Positions 36,985-45,200 of a stretch of DNA of 64,000 bases are shown piece by piece; position 1 is the first letter of the stretch, and every line of letters starts with the position of its first letter. The DNA comes from Pseudomonadales bacterium. GTDB taxonomy: Bacteria; Pseudomonadota; Gammaproteobacteria; Pseudomonadales; Halieaceae. Below the pieces are notes generated by a model. The model did not search any database, was not told the DNA's origin, and saw nothing but the letters and a program-made list of their open reading frames with translations. The stretch spans positions 186,001 through 250,000 of the forward strand of contig JACKNN010000006.1 of NCBI GenBank assembly GCA_024234855.1, read 5' to 3'. Made by a program: the position numbers and the translations under genes.

Positions 36985-37994
36985 GTGAACGCGGGCGCAC
37001 CCTGGAAATCCACACCTCGCCGCACCTGGCCAGCGGTGCGAGTGTCGATGACATCATGCGCAATGTGGTGCTGGCGCTGCTGCCAGTGGCGGCGTTCGCG
37101 ATCTACAGCTTCGGCCTGGCGGCGGCCCTGGTGCTTGCCGTCGCGGTACTGTCCTGTGTCGCCACCGAACATCTGCTGTGCCGGCTGGTGGCGGCGCCCA
37201 CCACGTTGCGCGACTGGTCGGTGACCATCACCGGGTTGCTGTACGGACTCACCCTGCCGCCGGCACTGCCCCTGTGGATGGTGGCCGGCGGCGGAATTAT
37301 CGGCGTGGCGATGGGCAAATTCCTGTTTGGCGGGCTGGGTTATAACGCCTTCAACCCGGCCCTGGTGGGCCGCGCCTTCCTGCAGGCCGCGTTCCCCGTG
37401 GCGATGACCAGCTGGTCGCCCGCCTTTGCCGCGGACCGTTTTTCCCAGCTGCCAGCGAGCACCCTGACCTTGCCTTTTGCGGCGCCGGTTTATGACGGTG
37501 CCAGCGGGGCGACACCGCTGTCCCTGTTCAAATTCGACGGGCAACTCACCGCAACCCCCGACCTGTTGCTGGGCCTCACCAACGGCTCCGCCGGTGAGAC
37601 CTGCGCCGTGCTGATCATGGCCGGGGGACTCTACCTGGCCGCGCGCAGGATGCTGAACTGGCGTATCCCGGTGGCGGTACTGGCGAGCGTCGCCCTGTTG
37701 GGCTGGGGTTTGCACCAGCTGGCACCCGCGGAGTACCCGCCCCCGGGTTTCATGTTGTGCTCCGGAGGGTTGATGCTGGGGGCGGTGTACATGGCCACCG
37801 ACATGGTGGCCTCGCCGATTACCAACGCGGGCTGCGTGGTGTACGGCGCGCTCATCGGCCTACTGGTGACCGTCATCCGGCTCTGGGGTGGGATGCCCGA
37901 GGGCGTGATGTACGCCATCCTGCTGGCCAATGCGGTCTCGCCCCATATCGACGGGCTGGTCCGGCCCCGCGTCTTCGGCACCCGGAGGGCCTGA
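36981..37994 (+). CDS. rnfD: Rnf complex subunit D
   Basis: A 337-residue membrane protein overlapping rnfC by an ATGA. It has about eight to ten hydrophobic helices and the flavin-attachment motif SGAT (in YDGASGATPLS, near residue 175) where FMN is bound covalently to Thr. The signature GGLGYNAFNPALVGRAFLQA near 115 is typical. RnfD forms part of the ion-translocating core. No ApbE flavin transferase is in the window, so FMN attachment must depend on a gene elsewhere. Confidence 0.93.
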   Translation: MSERGRTLEIHTSPHLASGASVDDIMRNVVLALLPVAAFAIYSFGLAAALVLAVAVLSCVATEHLLCRLVAAPTTLRDWSVTITGLLYGLTLPPALPLWMVAGGGIIGVAMGKFLFGGLGYNAFNPALVGRAFLQAAFPVAMTSWSPAFAADRFSQLPASTLTLPFAAPVYDGASGATPLSLFKFDGQLTATPDLLLGLTNGSAGETCAVLIMAGGLYLAARRMLNWRIPVAVLASVALLGWGLHQLAPAEYPPPGFMLCSGGLMLGAVYMATDMVASPITNAGCVVYGALIGLLVTVIRLWGGMPEGVMYAILLANAVSPHIDGLVRPRVFGTRRA

Positions 37995-37997
37995 CCA

Positions 37998-38693
37998 ATG
38001 CCTGCCGATCGCAGTCAGTCACCCCCGGCCAGCTGGCCGCTCTACCGGGCGCTGGTGGGGGTGGGCGTGGTCTGCGGTTTGCTGATTGTATCGGTGTTCG
38101 TACTGACCGGGCCGGTGATCGCCCGCAACGAGGCCGCGGCGCTGCAGCAGGCGGTGTTCAGGGTACTGCCGGGGGCGGTGGCAAAGGCCTCCCTGGCGCT
38201 GGGGGAGGACGGACATTTTCGACCGGCAGCAGCCGACGATGCCGCGCACCAGATGGTGCACGCCGGTTACGACGCCAACGGTGAGCTGGTGGGTGTGGCC
38301 ATCGAGGCCCAGGGTATGGGTTACCAGGATGTGATTCGCCTGCTCTACGGCTACGCGCCGCAGGCCCAGGCCATCGTCGGCATGCAGGTGCTGGCGAGCA
38401 AGGAGACGCCGGGACTGGGCGACAAAATAGAGAAGGACCCGGCGTTCAATGCCAATTTTCGCGCGCTGGCTGTCCCCCTGTCGGCGGACGGCCTGGCGCC
38501 GCGGCAACCGATCGAGGCAGTGAAAAGCGGCACCAAAACCCGGCCGTCCCAGATCGATGGCATAACCGGCGCGACCATCTCATCCAAGGCGGTGGCGGCC
38601 ATCCTGCGCCAGAGCAGCACCCGGTGGGTGCCCGTGGTGTATCGCCTGCAAGCTGAACTGGCGCAGCAGGGAGGTCCGGATGCCGGGCAGTGA
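37998..38693 (+). CDS. rnfG: Rnf complex subunit G
   Basis: A 231-residue protein with one N-terminal membrane helix (LVGVGVVCGLLIVSVFVLTG) and a periplasmic FMN domain. The flavin motif is GITGATISSKAV near residue 190, with Thr as the covalent FMN site. An ETPGLGDKIEKDP element near 138 matches the FMN-binding fold. It follows rnfD by three bases and overlaps rnfE by 14 bases. Confidence 0.92.
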   Translation: MPADRSQSPPASWPLYRALVGVGVVCGLLIVSVFVLTGPVIARNEAAALQQAVFRVLPGAVAKASLALGEDGHFRPAAADDAAHQMVHAGYDANGELVGVAIEAQGMGYQDVIRLLYGYAPQAQAIVGMQVLASKETPGLGDKIEKDPAFNANFRALAVPLSADGLAPRQPIEAVKSGTKTRPSQIDGITGATISSKAVAAILRQSSTRWVPVVYRLQAELAQQGGPDAGQ

Positions 38694-39333
38694 GCAGCCA
38701 GTGATCCGCGCATCGAGCACCGATGATTTCATCAAGGGGCTGTGGCGCGAAAACCCGGTGTTCGTGCAGGTGCTGGGCATGTGTCCGGTGCTGGCAGTGA
38801 CCAATTCCGGTATCAACGCGCTGGCCATGGGACTGGCCACCACCTTCGTGCTGGTGCTGTCGAATGCGCTGGTTTCGATGCTGCGCCATTTCATCCCGCG
38901 CCAGGTGCGCATCGCCACCTTCATCCTGATCATCGCCACCTTCGTCACCGTGGTGGACTACCTGATCCAGGCCATCAGCCTGGACCTGCACCGGGCGCTG
39001 GGGGCTTTTATTTCCCTCATCGTGGTCAACTGCCTGATTCTCGGCCGGGCGGAGGCCTTTGCCTCGAAGCACAGTGTGGGCCGTTCCATCCTCGACGGGC
39101 TGGGCATGGGGCTGGGCTTTACCCTCGCGCTGTTGTGCCTGGGTGGCGTGCGGGAAATTCTCGGCAGCGGCTCGCTGTTTGGTGTGGCGCTGTTCCCCGC
39201 CGGCTTCCAGCCCTGGATCGTGATGATTCTCCCCAGCGGCGGGTTTTTCACCCTCGGCCTGTGGCTGCTGCTGTTCAATCACCTGAAGCGGCGCCGCCTG
39301 GCTCAGGGCCTGGTGCGGGAGGTGGCATCGTGA
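38680..39333 (+). CDS. rnfE: Rnf complex subunit E
   Basis: A 217-residue polytopic protein of the RnfE/NqrD family. Conserved Cys are present in LGMCPVLAVTNS (near residue 30) and VVNCLILGRAEAFAS (near 115); in this family they hold an iron centre inside the membrane. The GSGSLFG motif near 163 is also typical. It overlaps the stop region of rnfG and its own stop overlaps the rnfA GTG (GTGA). Confidence 0.93.
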   Translation: MPGSEQPVIRASSTDDFIKGLWRENPVFVQVLGMCPVLAVTNSGINALAMGLATTFVLVLSNALVSMLRHFIPRQVRIATFILIIATFVTVVDYLIQAISLDLHRALGAFISLIVVNCLILGRAEAFASKHSVGRSILDGLGMGLGFTLALLCLGGVREILGSGSLFGVALFPAGFQPWIVMILPSGGFFTLGLWLLLFNHLKRRRLAQGLVREVAS

Positions 39334-39911
39334 ACAACGATTCCCTGTGGACCATCTTCCTCAACGCCAGCCTGGTGAACAATTTCGTGCTGGCCTACTT
39401 CCTCGGTATCTGCCCCTTCCTGGGGGTGTCCGGCAAACTCGGCACCGCGACCCGTATGGGCGGTGCCGTCTGCTTCGTCATGCTGGTCAGCTCCGTCTGC
39501 GCCTACGGCATCCACCGGCTGCTGGTGGCCATCGACGCGCCCTACCTGCAACTGATTTCCTACATTGTGGTGATCGCCTCCACGGTGCAGCTGGTAGAGA
39601 TGTTTATCAAGAAAATTAGCCCCGCCCTGTTTCGGGCGCTGGGCATTTTCCTGCCGCTGATTACCACAAACTGCGCCATCCTGGCCCTGGCCCTGTTCCA
39701 GACCAACAAGGGGTACGACCTGCTGCAGTCGGTGGTATTCGCGCTCGGCGCCGGCAGCGGTTTCACCCTGGCGCTGATCCTGATGGCGGGCATCCGCGAG
39801 AAACTCGAACTCGCCACGGTGCCCGACGTGGTACAGGGCACCGCGCTGACGCTGATGATCGCCGGTATTCTCTCGCTGGCGTTCATGGGCTTTGCGGGGG
39901 TGGGAGCGTGA
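39330..39911 (+). CDS. rnfA: Rnf complex subunit A
   Basis: A 193-residue polytopic protein starting at a GTG that overlaps the rnfE stop. Conserved Cys are in LGICPFLGVSGK (near residue 25) and TTNCAILALAL (near 110), the iron-binding partners of those in RnfE. Length and the NNFVLAYFLG opening fit RnfA/NqrE. Finding rnfA after rnfE gives the order C-D-G-E-A, as in clostridial operons (CDGEAB) rather than proteobacterial ABCDGE. Confidence 0.93.
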   Translation: MNNDSLWTIFLNASLVNNFVLAYFLGICPFLGVSGKLGTATRMGGAVCFVMLVSSVCAYGIHRLLVAIDAPYLQLISYIVVIASTVQLVEMFIKKISPALFRALGIFLPLITTNCAILALALFQTNKGYDLLQSVVFALGAGSGFTLALILMAGIREKLELATVPDVVQGTALTLMIAGILSLAFMGFAGVGA

Positions 39912-39915
39912 CGGC

Positions 39916-40110
39916 GTGTTGAGTACATTTTTTACCGCCATCGCCGGCATGGTTGTGATCAGCTGCTTCTGGCTGGCGGTGCAGCGCCTGTGGCTGCGCC
40001 ACTTCCGGGAAACTGCTGAGCCGGGCGGCGCTGGCGGTGACGCCCTGGCCGGGCGCAGCGGGTGCCACGGCTGCAACTGCGGCCCCGCGGGCTGCGAACG
40101 CGAAGAATGA
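39916..40110 (+). CDS. Small Cys-rich membrane protein, NqrM-like candidate
   Basis: A 64-residue protein starting at GTG 39916 (TTG 39919 is possible), four bases after rnfA. It has one hydrophobic helix (FFTAIAGMVVISCFWLAV) and a short Cys-rich tail, GCHGCNCGPAGC, near the C-terminus. NqrM, which helps insert iron between subunits D and E of the related Na+-NQR complex, is also a small single-helix protein with a Cys cluster. Sequence identity to NqrM is not evident; position and layout suggest an equivalent maturation role for the RnfA/RnfE iron site. This is an inference. Confidence 0.7.
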   Translation: MLSTFFTAIAGMVVISCFWLAVQRLWLRHFRETAEPGGAGGDALAGRSGCHGCNCGPAGCEREE

Positions 40111-40149
40111 AGCAGTTATCAAAACAGACAACCAAGGAGATCAGTCGAT

Positions 40150-41007
40150 ATGCGCCTGGAAGACTTTGATACCGGTATCAGCTACAACGCCCGCGTGCTC
40201 TCCAGCCAACGGATCACGCCCGCCAGCTCCAGCGAGGAAGTGCGGGAGATCGTGCTGGAGGTGGAACGGGAGCATTTCGATTACCAGCCGGGGCAGAGCA
40301 TCGGCGTGATCGTCTCCGGCGATCATCCCCAGGGTCACAAGCACCATTTTCGCCTGTACAGCGTCGCCGATACGCCGCGTTCAACCGCCGGTAAACCCCG
40401 CGTGACCCTGTGCGTCAAGCGTTGCAACTACATCGATGAGTACAGCGGCGAGCGTTACGAGGGCATCTCCTCCAACTACCTGTGCGACCGACGGGAGGGC
40501 GATGTCATTACCATCAACGGCCCCTTTGGCATCCCTTTCGAAGTGCCCAAGGACAGGGCTACCGACCTCCTGCTGATTGGCATGGGTACCGGTATCGCGC
40601 CTTTTCGCGCGCTGATCAAGCACATCTACCAGGACGTGAAGGACTGGCAGGGCAGGGTGCGATTGTTCTACGGCGCCCAGAGCGGGCTCGAATTGCTCTA
40701 TATGAACGAGGAGAAGGACGACTTCAGCCAGTACTATGACCGGGCCACGTTTGAGGCCTTCCAGGCCTTGAGCCCCAGGCCCAACTGGGCCGACCCCATC
40801 GCCATGGACTACGCCCTGGAGGAGCGCTCGGAGGAGATATTTTCCATGCTGGAAAACCCCCATACCCGCGTGTATGTGGCTGGCCGCGCCGAAATCCTCG
40901 AGACCCTCGATCGCGTGTTCAGCCGCATGATCGGCTCGAGTGAGCAGTGGGCGCGACGCAAGGCGGAGCTGAAAGCGGGGAAGAGGTGGGTGGAGCTGGT
41001 GTACTGA
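40150..41007 (+). CDS. Ferredoxin-NADP+ reductase (plant-type FNR fold)
   Basis: A 285-residue flavoprotein. The FAD motif is RLYSVADTP near residue 70; the NADP-binding motif GMGTGIAPFRALIKH is near 147, and the C-terminus ends WVELVY with the terminal Tyr typical of plant-type FNR. It would exchange electrons between ferredoxin and NADP(H). A strong AAGGAGAT ribosome site precedes the start. As the last gene of the rnf-PFOR run, it probably links reduced ferredoxin from PFOR to NADPH, giving the cell a choice between Rnf (NADH/ion gradient) and NADPH. Confidence 0.92.
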   Translation: MRLEDFDTGISYNARVLSSQRITPASSSEEVREIVLEVEREHFDYQPGQSIGVIVSGDHPQGHKHHFRLYSVADTPRSTAGKPRVTLCVKRCNYIDEYSGERYEGISSNYLCDRREGDVITINGPFGIPFEVPKDRATDLLLIGMGTGIAPFRALIKHIYQDVKDWQGRVRLFYGAQSGLELLYMNEEKDDFSQYYDRATFEAFQALSPRPNWADPIAMDYALEERSEEIFSMLENPHTRVYVAGRAEILETLDRVFSRMIGSSEQWARRKAELKAGKRWVELVY

Positions 41008-41080
41008 GCGCTGGCTGTGGTCGCCATTCCCCCCGGTCAGTCGCCCCGCCGCATCACCGGCGCAACACGCCTGGCGATAC

Positions 41081-42052
41081 TCAAGGCAGGATAATCGTGG
41101 ACCCTGTTGTTTTCCGTTCCTCGAGGTCGCGATGGGCCTGCTGGATGTCCGCCAGGGCATAGTGCTGGCCGATTTCCACCCGCACCTGGCCCGCGAGCAT
41201 TCGGTTAAAGAGATCCGTCGAAGACTGGCGTAAATCCTCCGTGGTGGCGGTGTACGTCGTGAGGGTTGGCCGGGTGATGTAAAGCGAGCCCCGCACCGTC
41301 AGTGCCTGCAAATCCAGTGGCGCGGGCGGACCGGAAGCATTGCCGAAGCTCACCATCAGCCCCCGCGGGCGCAGGCAGTCCAGCGACATCTCGAAGGTGT
41401 CCCTGCCCACGCCGTCATACACCACCGGCAGTTTCTCGCCGCCGGTGATTTCCAGTACGCGCTCCACCACGTTTTCGGTGCGGTAGTTGATCACATGGTG
41501 GTAACCGTGGGCCCGGGCGATAGCGACCTTTTGCTCTGAGCCCACTGTGCCGATCACGCGTGCGCCAATGCTGTTGGCCCACTGCCCAAACACCAGGCCG
41601 ACCCCACCGGCGGCGGCGTGGAACAGGCAGGTCTCCCCGGACTGCAGGGCGTAGGTTCGCTGCAGCAGATACTCTGCGGTCTGGCCCTTGAGCATGACCG
41701 CCGCGGCATGCTCAAAGTCGATCCCCTCCGGGATGTGGACCAGGCGTGCCGCCGCCAGGTTTAGCGCCTGCGCGTAGGCGCCGATGCCGGCCGAGCAGTA
41801 GGCAACCCTGTCGCCGACCGCGAGGTCAACGCCTTCGCCTACCGCCTTGACCACCCCGGCACCTTCCATCCCGAGTCCGCTCGGCAGGGGCACCGGGTAC
41901 AGGCCGTTGCGAAAATAGGTATCAATGAAATTCAGGCCGATAGCCCGGTTGGCTATCGTTACCATGCCAGGTCCCGGCGGCGGCAGCGCCACATCTTCCA
42001 GCACCATTACTTCCGGAGCGCCCGTCTTGTGTATCCTGATTGCCTGCGTCAT
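41081..42052 (-). CDS. Quinone oxidoreductase (QOR/zeta-crystallin type)
   Basis: A 323-residue zinc-free MDR protein. It opens with the family pattern IRIHKTGAPEVMVLEDVALP, has LKGQTAEYLLQRTY near residue 127, and the nucleotide motif AAAGGVGLVFGQWA near 147. No zinc ligands are present. It would reduce quinones or enones with NADPH. It is preceded by a strong promoter overlapped by a palindromic operator (42167-42194), so it is probably under the nearby TetR regulator. Confidence 0.92.
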   Translation of the reverse strand: MTQAIRIHKTGAPEVMVLEDVALPPPGPGMVTIANRAIGLNFIDTYFRNGLYPVPLPSGLGMEGAGVVKAVGEGVDLAVGDRVAYCSAGIGAYAQALNLAAARLVHIPEGIDFEHAAAVMLKGQTAEYLLQRTYALQSGETCLFHAAAGGVGLVFGQWANSIGARVIGTVGSEQKVAIARAHGYHHVINYRTENVVERVLEITGGEKLPVVYDGVGRDTFEMSLDCLRPRGLMVSFGNASGPPAPLDLQALTVRGSLYITRPTLTTYTATTEDLRQSSTDLFNRMLAGQVRVEIGQHYALADIQQAHRDLEERKTTGSTIILP

Positions 42053-42166
42053 CTCTATCGCTCCTCTTAAGGTGTGGATAGGGCCTCGCTGTCAGCGAAT
42101 GCCGGCCCCGTCGTGCCCTTCCTTTTTTCTGCCGCCAGCCTTTAGCCCGGAAGTTATTTAAATGAC

Positions 42167-42194
42167 ATTATAATCATAATGACATTAATGTCAA
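42167..42194 (-). promoter_or_regulatory. Strong sigma-70 promoter of quinone oxidoreductase gene
   Basis: Read on the - strand: TTGACA (42194-42189), a 16-base spacer and a perfect TATAAT (42172-42167). It lies about 115 bases before the start codon of the oxidoreductase gene. The -35 box is embedded in the palindrome at 42180-42193. Confidence 0.7.
42180..42193. promoter_or_regulatory. Operator palindrome TGACATTAATGTCA (copy 1)
   Basis: A perfect 14-bp inverted repeat covering the -35 box and spacer of the quinone oxidoreductase promoter. A close copy, TGACAATAACGTCA, lies at 44004-44017 on the other side of the TetR gene. The size suits a TetR dimer, and binding here would block RNA polymerase. 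Confidence 0.65.
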
Positions 42195-42271
42195 TTAAGT
42201 AAAGAATGGTGGAATTATGCTGTTTCCTGACGGCTTAATCCGGCTCAGGAATGCGGGGAGTGCGGGTGAGG

Positions 42272-42955
42272 CTATGCCTCGCGGGCGAGCCAGGCCAGCA
42301 TCGAATCCGGGCTGAGATCAATCTCGGGCAGTGCACGCGTCAGGAGTTTGCCGACAACAGATCTGGTCACGCCCAGAGCCAGCAGTATATGCCCGACCAT
42401 TTGCTCGGGATAATCCCGAGCCACTTCGCGGGTGGATGCGGCCTGTATGGTCGTCAGCGTGATACCGGCGATGATGTCGATCGCGGTCGCCACGTCGTCG
42501 ACCCTGAAAACCCCCGCGCTGATACCGTCCTGGACGTGCCGGGGCAGGTATTCGAAGGCGAGGTGGCTGGGGCCGATCGCATTAAGCCCGGCCTTCCAGA
42601 AAAACCCGGAAACCTTGGGATAGAGGAGTACAGTGCGCAGGTACAGGCGCAATCCCGACGCGAGGCGCAGGGCCGGGTCGGGGTAGTCCTCCACGGCGCG
42701 TTCCACCGACCGCATGACGTCGTTGCCGAGTTCCGTGCTGAGGGCGGCCAGCAGTTCATCGATCGTCTGGAAGTAGTTGTAGAACGTGCCTCGAGCAACC
42801 CCTGCGGCTGAGATCACATCGTCGATAACCGTCGCCTCAAGCCCCTTTTCATCAAACACCGCCAGTGTCGACTCGACCAGGCGCATCCGCATTTTTTGCC
42901 GGCGCTCATTGCCGACGCGGGTTCGGTGGTCGACTTGCTTCTTTTGTGGCTTCAT
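42272..42955 (-). CDS. TetR-family transcriptional regulator
   Basis: A 227-residue regulator. The helix-turn-helix is clear near residues 25-65 (VIDDVISAAGVARGTFYNYF). The C-terminal ligand domain is helical and unrecognised. It is read in the same direction as the acyltransferase gene 70 bases upstream and as the quinone oxidoreductase gene downstream. Two matching palindromes at 42180 and 44004 flank the gene pair and are its most likely binding sites, so it probably represses the oxidoreductase, the acyltransferase-tetR pair and the dioxygenase-hydroxylase genes. The inducer is unknown; an aromatic or acyl compound is a guess. Confidence 0.9.
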   Translation of the reverse strand: MKPQKKQVDHRTRVGNERRQKMRMRLVESTLAVFDEKGLEATVIDDVISAAGVARGTFYNYFQTIDELLAALSTELGNDVMRSVERAVEDYPDPALRLASGLRLYLRTVLLYPKVSGFFWKAGLNAIGPSHLAFEYLPRHVQDGISAGVFRVDDVATAIDIIAGITLTTIQAASTREVARDYPEQMVGHILLALGVTRSVVGKLLTRALPEIDLSPDSMLAWLAREA

Positions 42956-43025
42956 AGCAATTCCTCAGGTAAAAACTCCCGCCTATCGGCAGGCAACGTG
43001 TCCCCGGTACTTTCAGGCCGGTATA

Positions 43026-43892
43026 TCATTCCTGCACCCGAAGCGGAGCCAGCCAGCGTCGCAGGATGCTCCAGTGTTTCTTCCGATCGGTTTGCCGATA
43101 CGCCTTCAGGGCGTCAATCTCCTTTTCCACCGCCCGGCCCACGCGCTCGCGGATGGCCCATACGGCATCCTGATCCGAGGCATCGCGCTTGAGTTGACTG
43201 GTGCGGATACGCTTGCCGAAGCCGAAGTAATAACGCTGTGGTCGCGGCAATACGCTCAGGCCTACTCCCCTGGCCAGGGGAGGGATCATATCGCCGTTGC
43301 GCGTATAGGCATCCAGGGGTAGTCGCTGGCTAAACAGTTTCCACAGTCGCGACTTGCTGATGTCTTTTGCATCCAGCAGGATCTGGAAGTTCTCATCAGG
43401 GCCCACTGATCCGAAGGGGATGATATCGTAACCGTGCTCGATCGCCAGTCGGGCAAACCCGGTGCGTTGTTTCCAGATCAGCTGATAGGCCTCGCCCTTG
43501 CGACGCATCACCTCGCGCCCGCCCCCGGGGAACACCAGGACGTGATGCTTTGCCTGCATCAATGCGGCGCAGTGCTCCGGCGAGCCCAGGACCATTCCGG
43601 CATTGACCAGCAGCTTGCCCCAGCCGGGCAGCGTGAAATGACCACGATCGCCCAATCCCCTCAACATGACGCCGTGGCGGGTGTAGATATGTTCCACCAT
43701 CAGCGGGACGTCCAGCAGGCCGTAAAGGGTATGGTTGCCGGCCCACAGGGCCGGACGGTCGAATTTCAGGGCGTCCAGGCCCTGGAAGTATGGATCGAAA
43801 TAGGCGCGCGCCATAGCCATCCGGGCTCGCAGGGCCGAGGGCGAGGGGGGCTCGAATTCGAGAATCTCTGCGGGGGACTGAATTTTACCCAT
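43026..43892 (-). CDS. Acyltransferase, PlsC/DAGAT-like
   Basis: A 288-residue protein without signal peptide. The acyltransferase catalytic block appears as GNHTLYGLLDVP near residue 51 (His and a downstream Asp) and the FPGGGREVMRRKGE block near 128, which replaces the usual FPEGTR. This variant is seen in DAGAT-like esterases/acyltransferases that make neutral lipids, so wax or glycerolipid synthesis is possible. Its start lies about 110 bases from the divergent operator at 44004-44017, and tetR follows downstream. Confidence 0.8.
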   Translation of the reverse strand: MGKIQSPAEILEFEPPSPSALRARMAMARAYFDPYFQGLDALKFDRPALWAGNHTLYGLLDVPLMVEHIYTRHGVMLRGLGDRGHFTLPGWGKLLVNAGMVLGSPEHCAALMQAKHHVLVFPGGGREVMRRKGEAYQLIWKQRTGFARLAIEHGYDIIPFGSVGPDENFQILLDAKDISKSRLWKLFSQRLPLDAYTRNGDMIPPLARGVGLSVLPRPQRYYFGFGKRIRTSQLKRDASDQDAVWAIRERVGRAVEKEIDALKAYRQTDRKKHWSILRRWLAPLRVQE

Positions 43893-44002
43893 GTGACTTT
43901 CCTTACGTATATCTTCGACCTCATACGGGTCAGCCGAGGCCCTGCGGGGTCAGCAGGGTCAGTGTAAAACATTGAGGCATATTAGGCGACAAAAATATCA
44001 AC

Positions 44003-44031
44003 TTGACAATAACGTCAAAATGATAATAATG
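44003..44031 (+). promoter_or_regulatory. Predicted promoter of extradiol dioxygenase-hydroxylase genes
   Basis: TTGACA (44003-44008) is a perfect -35 box; AATAAT/ATAATG at 44025-44031 gives a -10 with 16-17 base spacing. On the opposite strand TTGACG (44018-44013) and TATTTT with a 15-base spacer give a weaker promoter toward the acyltransferase, so the region is divergent. Confidence 0.55.
44004..44017. promoter_or_regulatory. Operator palindrome TGACAATAACGTCA (copy 2)
   Basis: An imperfect inverted repeat with TGAC and GTCA arms spaced exactly as in the copy at 42180. It overlaps the -35 boxes of both divergent promoters, as expected for a repressor controlling both sides. Confidence 0.6.
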
Positions 44032-44188
44032 GCATTCCAGAGACGAAACTGGCGGTCCGCTACGAGGAGACAGGTCATGCAAGGCAATCCGGGGGTGTCC
44101 ACTCTCGCGACACGCAAGGCTGCGTGTTGGGGGGCGCACGGGAAAACTGCCGTCTCGATGATCGAATCAATTGAGGGAGTCCCCGATC

Positions 44189-45175
44189 ATGAATAGCCAG
44201 ATAACTGAACAGCCAACTGTCTTTGGCAAGGTGCGCATGGGTTACACCCTGGTGGAATCCCGCCGGGAGGATGAGTGGTATCGCTTCGCGAAGGAGGCGC
44301 TGGGCATGCACGTCCAGCGCGACGTCGACGCGCTCGTATGCCGCCTCGACGGCCATGCCCGCCGCATCATCGTGACTGATGGCCCGGCGGAGGATATCGC
44401 CGCCCTGGGCTATCAAGTGGACGACGAGGCGACTCTGCAGGTCGTGCTGCAGCGCCTGCGCGATCGGTCGGTCGATGTGCAGGAGGGCGATACCCGCGGT
44501 GCCGCCCTGCGCGGGGTGGAGCGCTTCTGGCGGGTCATCGGGCCCAAGGGCATGCTGGTTGAACTCTTCATCCGGCCGCTGCTGAGCGACGAGCCGCTCG
44601 ATATGCTGGCCAGTGGCTTTTGCACCGGGGCGTCGGGAATGGGGCATGTGGCGATTACCTCCTGCCGCCCCGACGCGATGATGTCATTCTGGCAACAGAT
44701 TTTTGACGCCCGTATATCGGATCGTATCGACGATCGGGTCTCGGGCCTGGCCATGGACTTTACCTTCATGCGCCTCAACGAGCGCCACCACTCGGTAGCG
44801 GTCGCCTGCACGCGTGGGATCAAGCTCGATCCTATCAGGACCCGCATCCACCACATGAATATCCAGCCGGCGCAACTGGAAGACCTCAGTGCCGCATACG
44901 TGCGCTGCCGGAAACTGGGATTCCGGATCGCCAACAGTGTAGGCCAGCACCCGAATGACCGGGAGATATCGTTTTATGTGGTCACGCCCTCGGGTTTCCA
45001 CCTGGAGTACGGCTGGGCGCCAATCGCCGTGGATGAAGCCAGCTGGGCCGAGGGTTTTCACCACGGTATCAGCGTCTGGGGCCATGCGCCGCAGGATATT
45101 AATTTCAGGGACAGGTTGGGTGAGCTGGCCAGCGGCCTGCGCTCGCTTGTCCGCACCGAATACACGCCTTTCTGA
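44189..45175 (+). CDS. Type I (VOC) extradiol ring-cleavage dioxygenase
   Basis: A 328-residue two-module VOC protein. The three iron ligands of type I extradiol dioxygenases can be placed in the C-terminal module: His in MGHVAITS (near residue 155), His in IHHMNIQ (near 221) and Glu in GFHLEYGW (near 272). It should open a catechol ring next to the hydroxyls. The ATG at 44189 is chosen because GAGGGAG precedes it. A flavin hydroxylase follows 25 bases later, so the two would hydroxylate and cleave an aromatic compound. It differs from MhpB of E. coli, which is of the unrelated LigB type. Confidence 0.87.
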   Translation: MNSQITEQPTVFGKVRMGYTLVESRREDEWYRFAKEALGMHVQRDVDALVCRLDGHARRIIVTDGPAEDIAALGYQVDDEATLQVVLQRLRDRSVDVQEGDTRGAALRGVERFWRVIGPKGMLVELFIRPLLSDEPLDMLASGFCTGASGMGHVAITSCRPDAMMSFWQQIFDARISDRIDDRVSGLAMDFTFMRLNERHHSVAVACTRGIKLDPIRTRIHHMNIQPAQLEDLSAAYVRCRKLGFRIANSVGQHPNDREISFYVVTPSGFHLEYGWAPIAVDEASWAEGFHHGISVWGHAPQDINFRDRLGELASGLRSLVRTEYTPF

Positions 45176-45200
45176 ACGATCAATCATTGGTGAGGATTTT

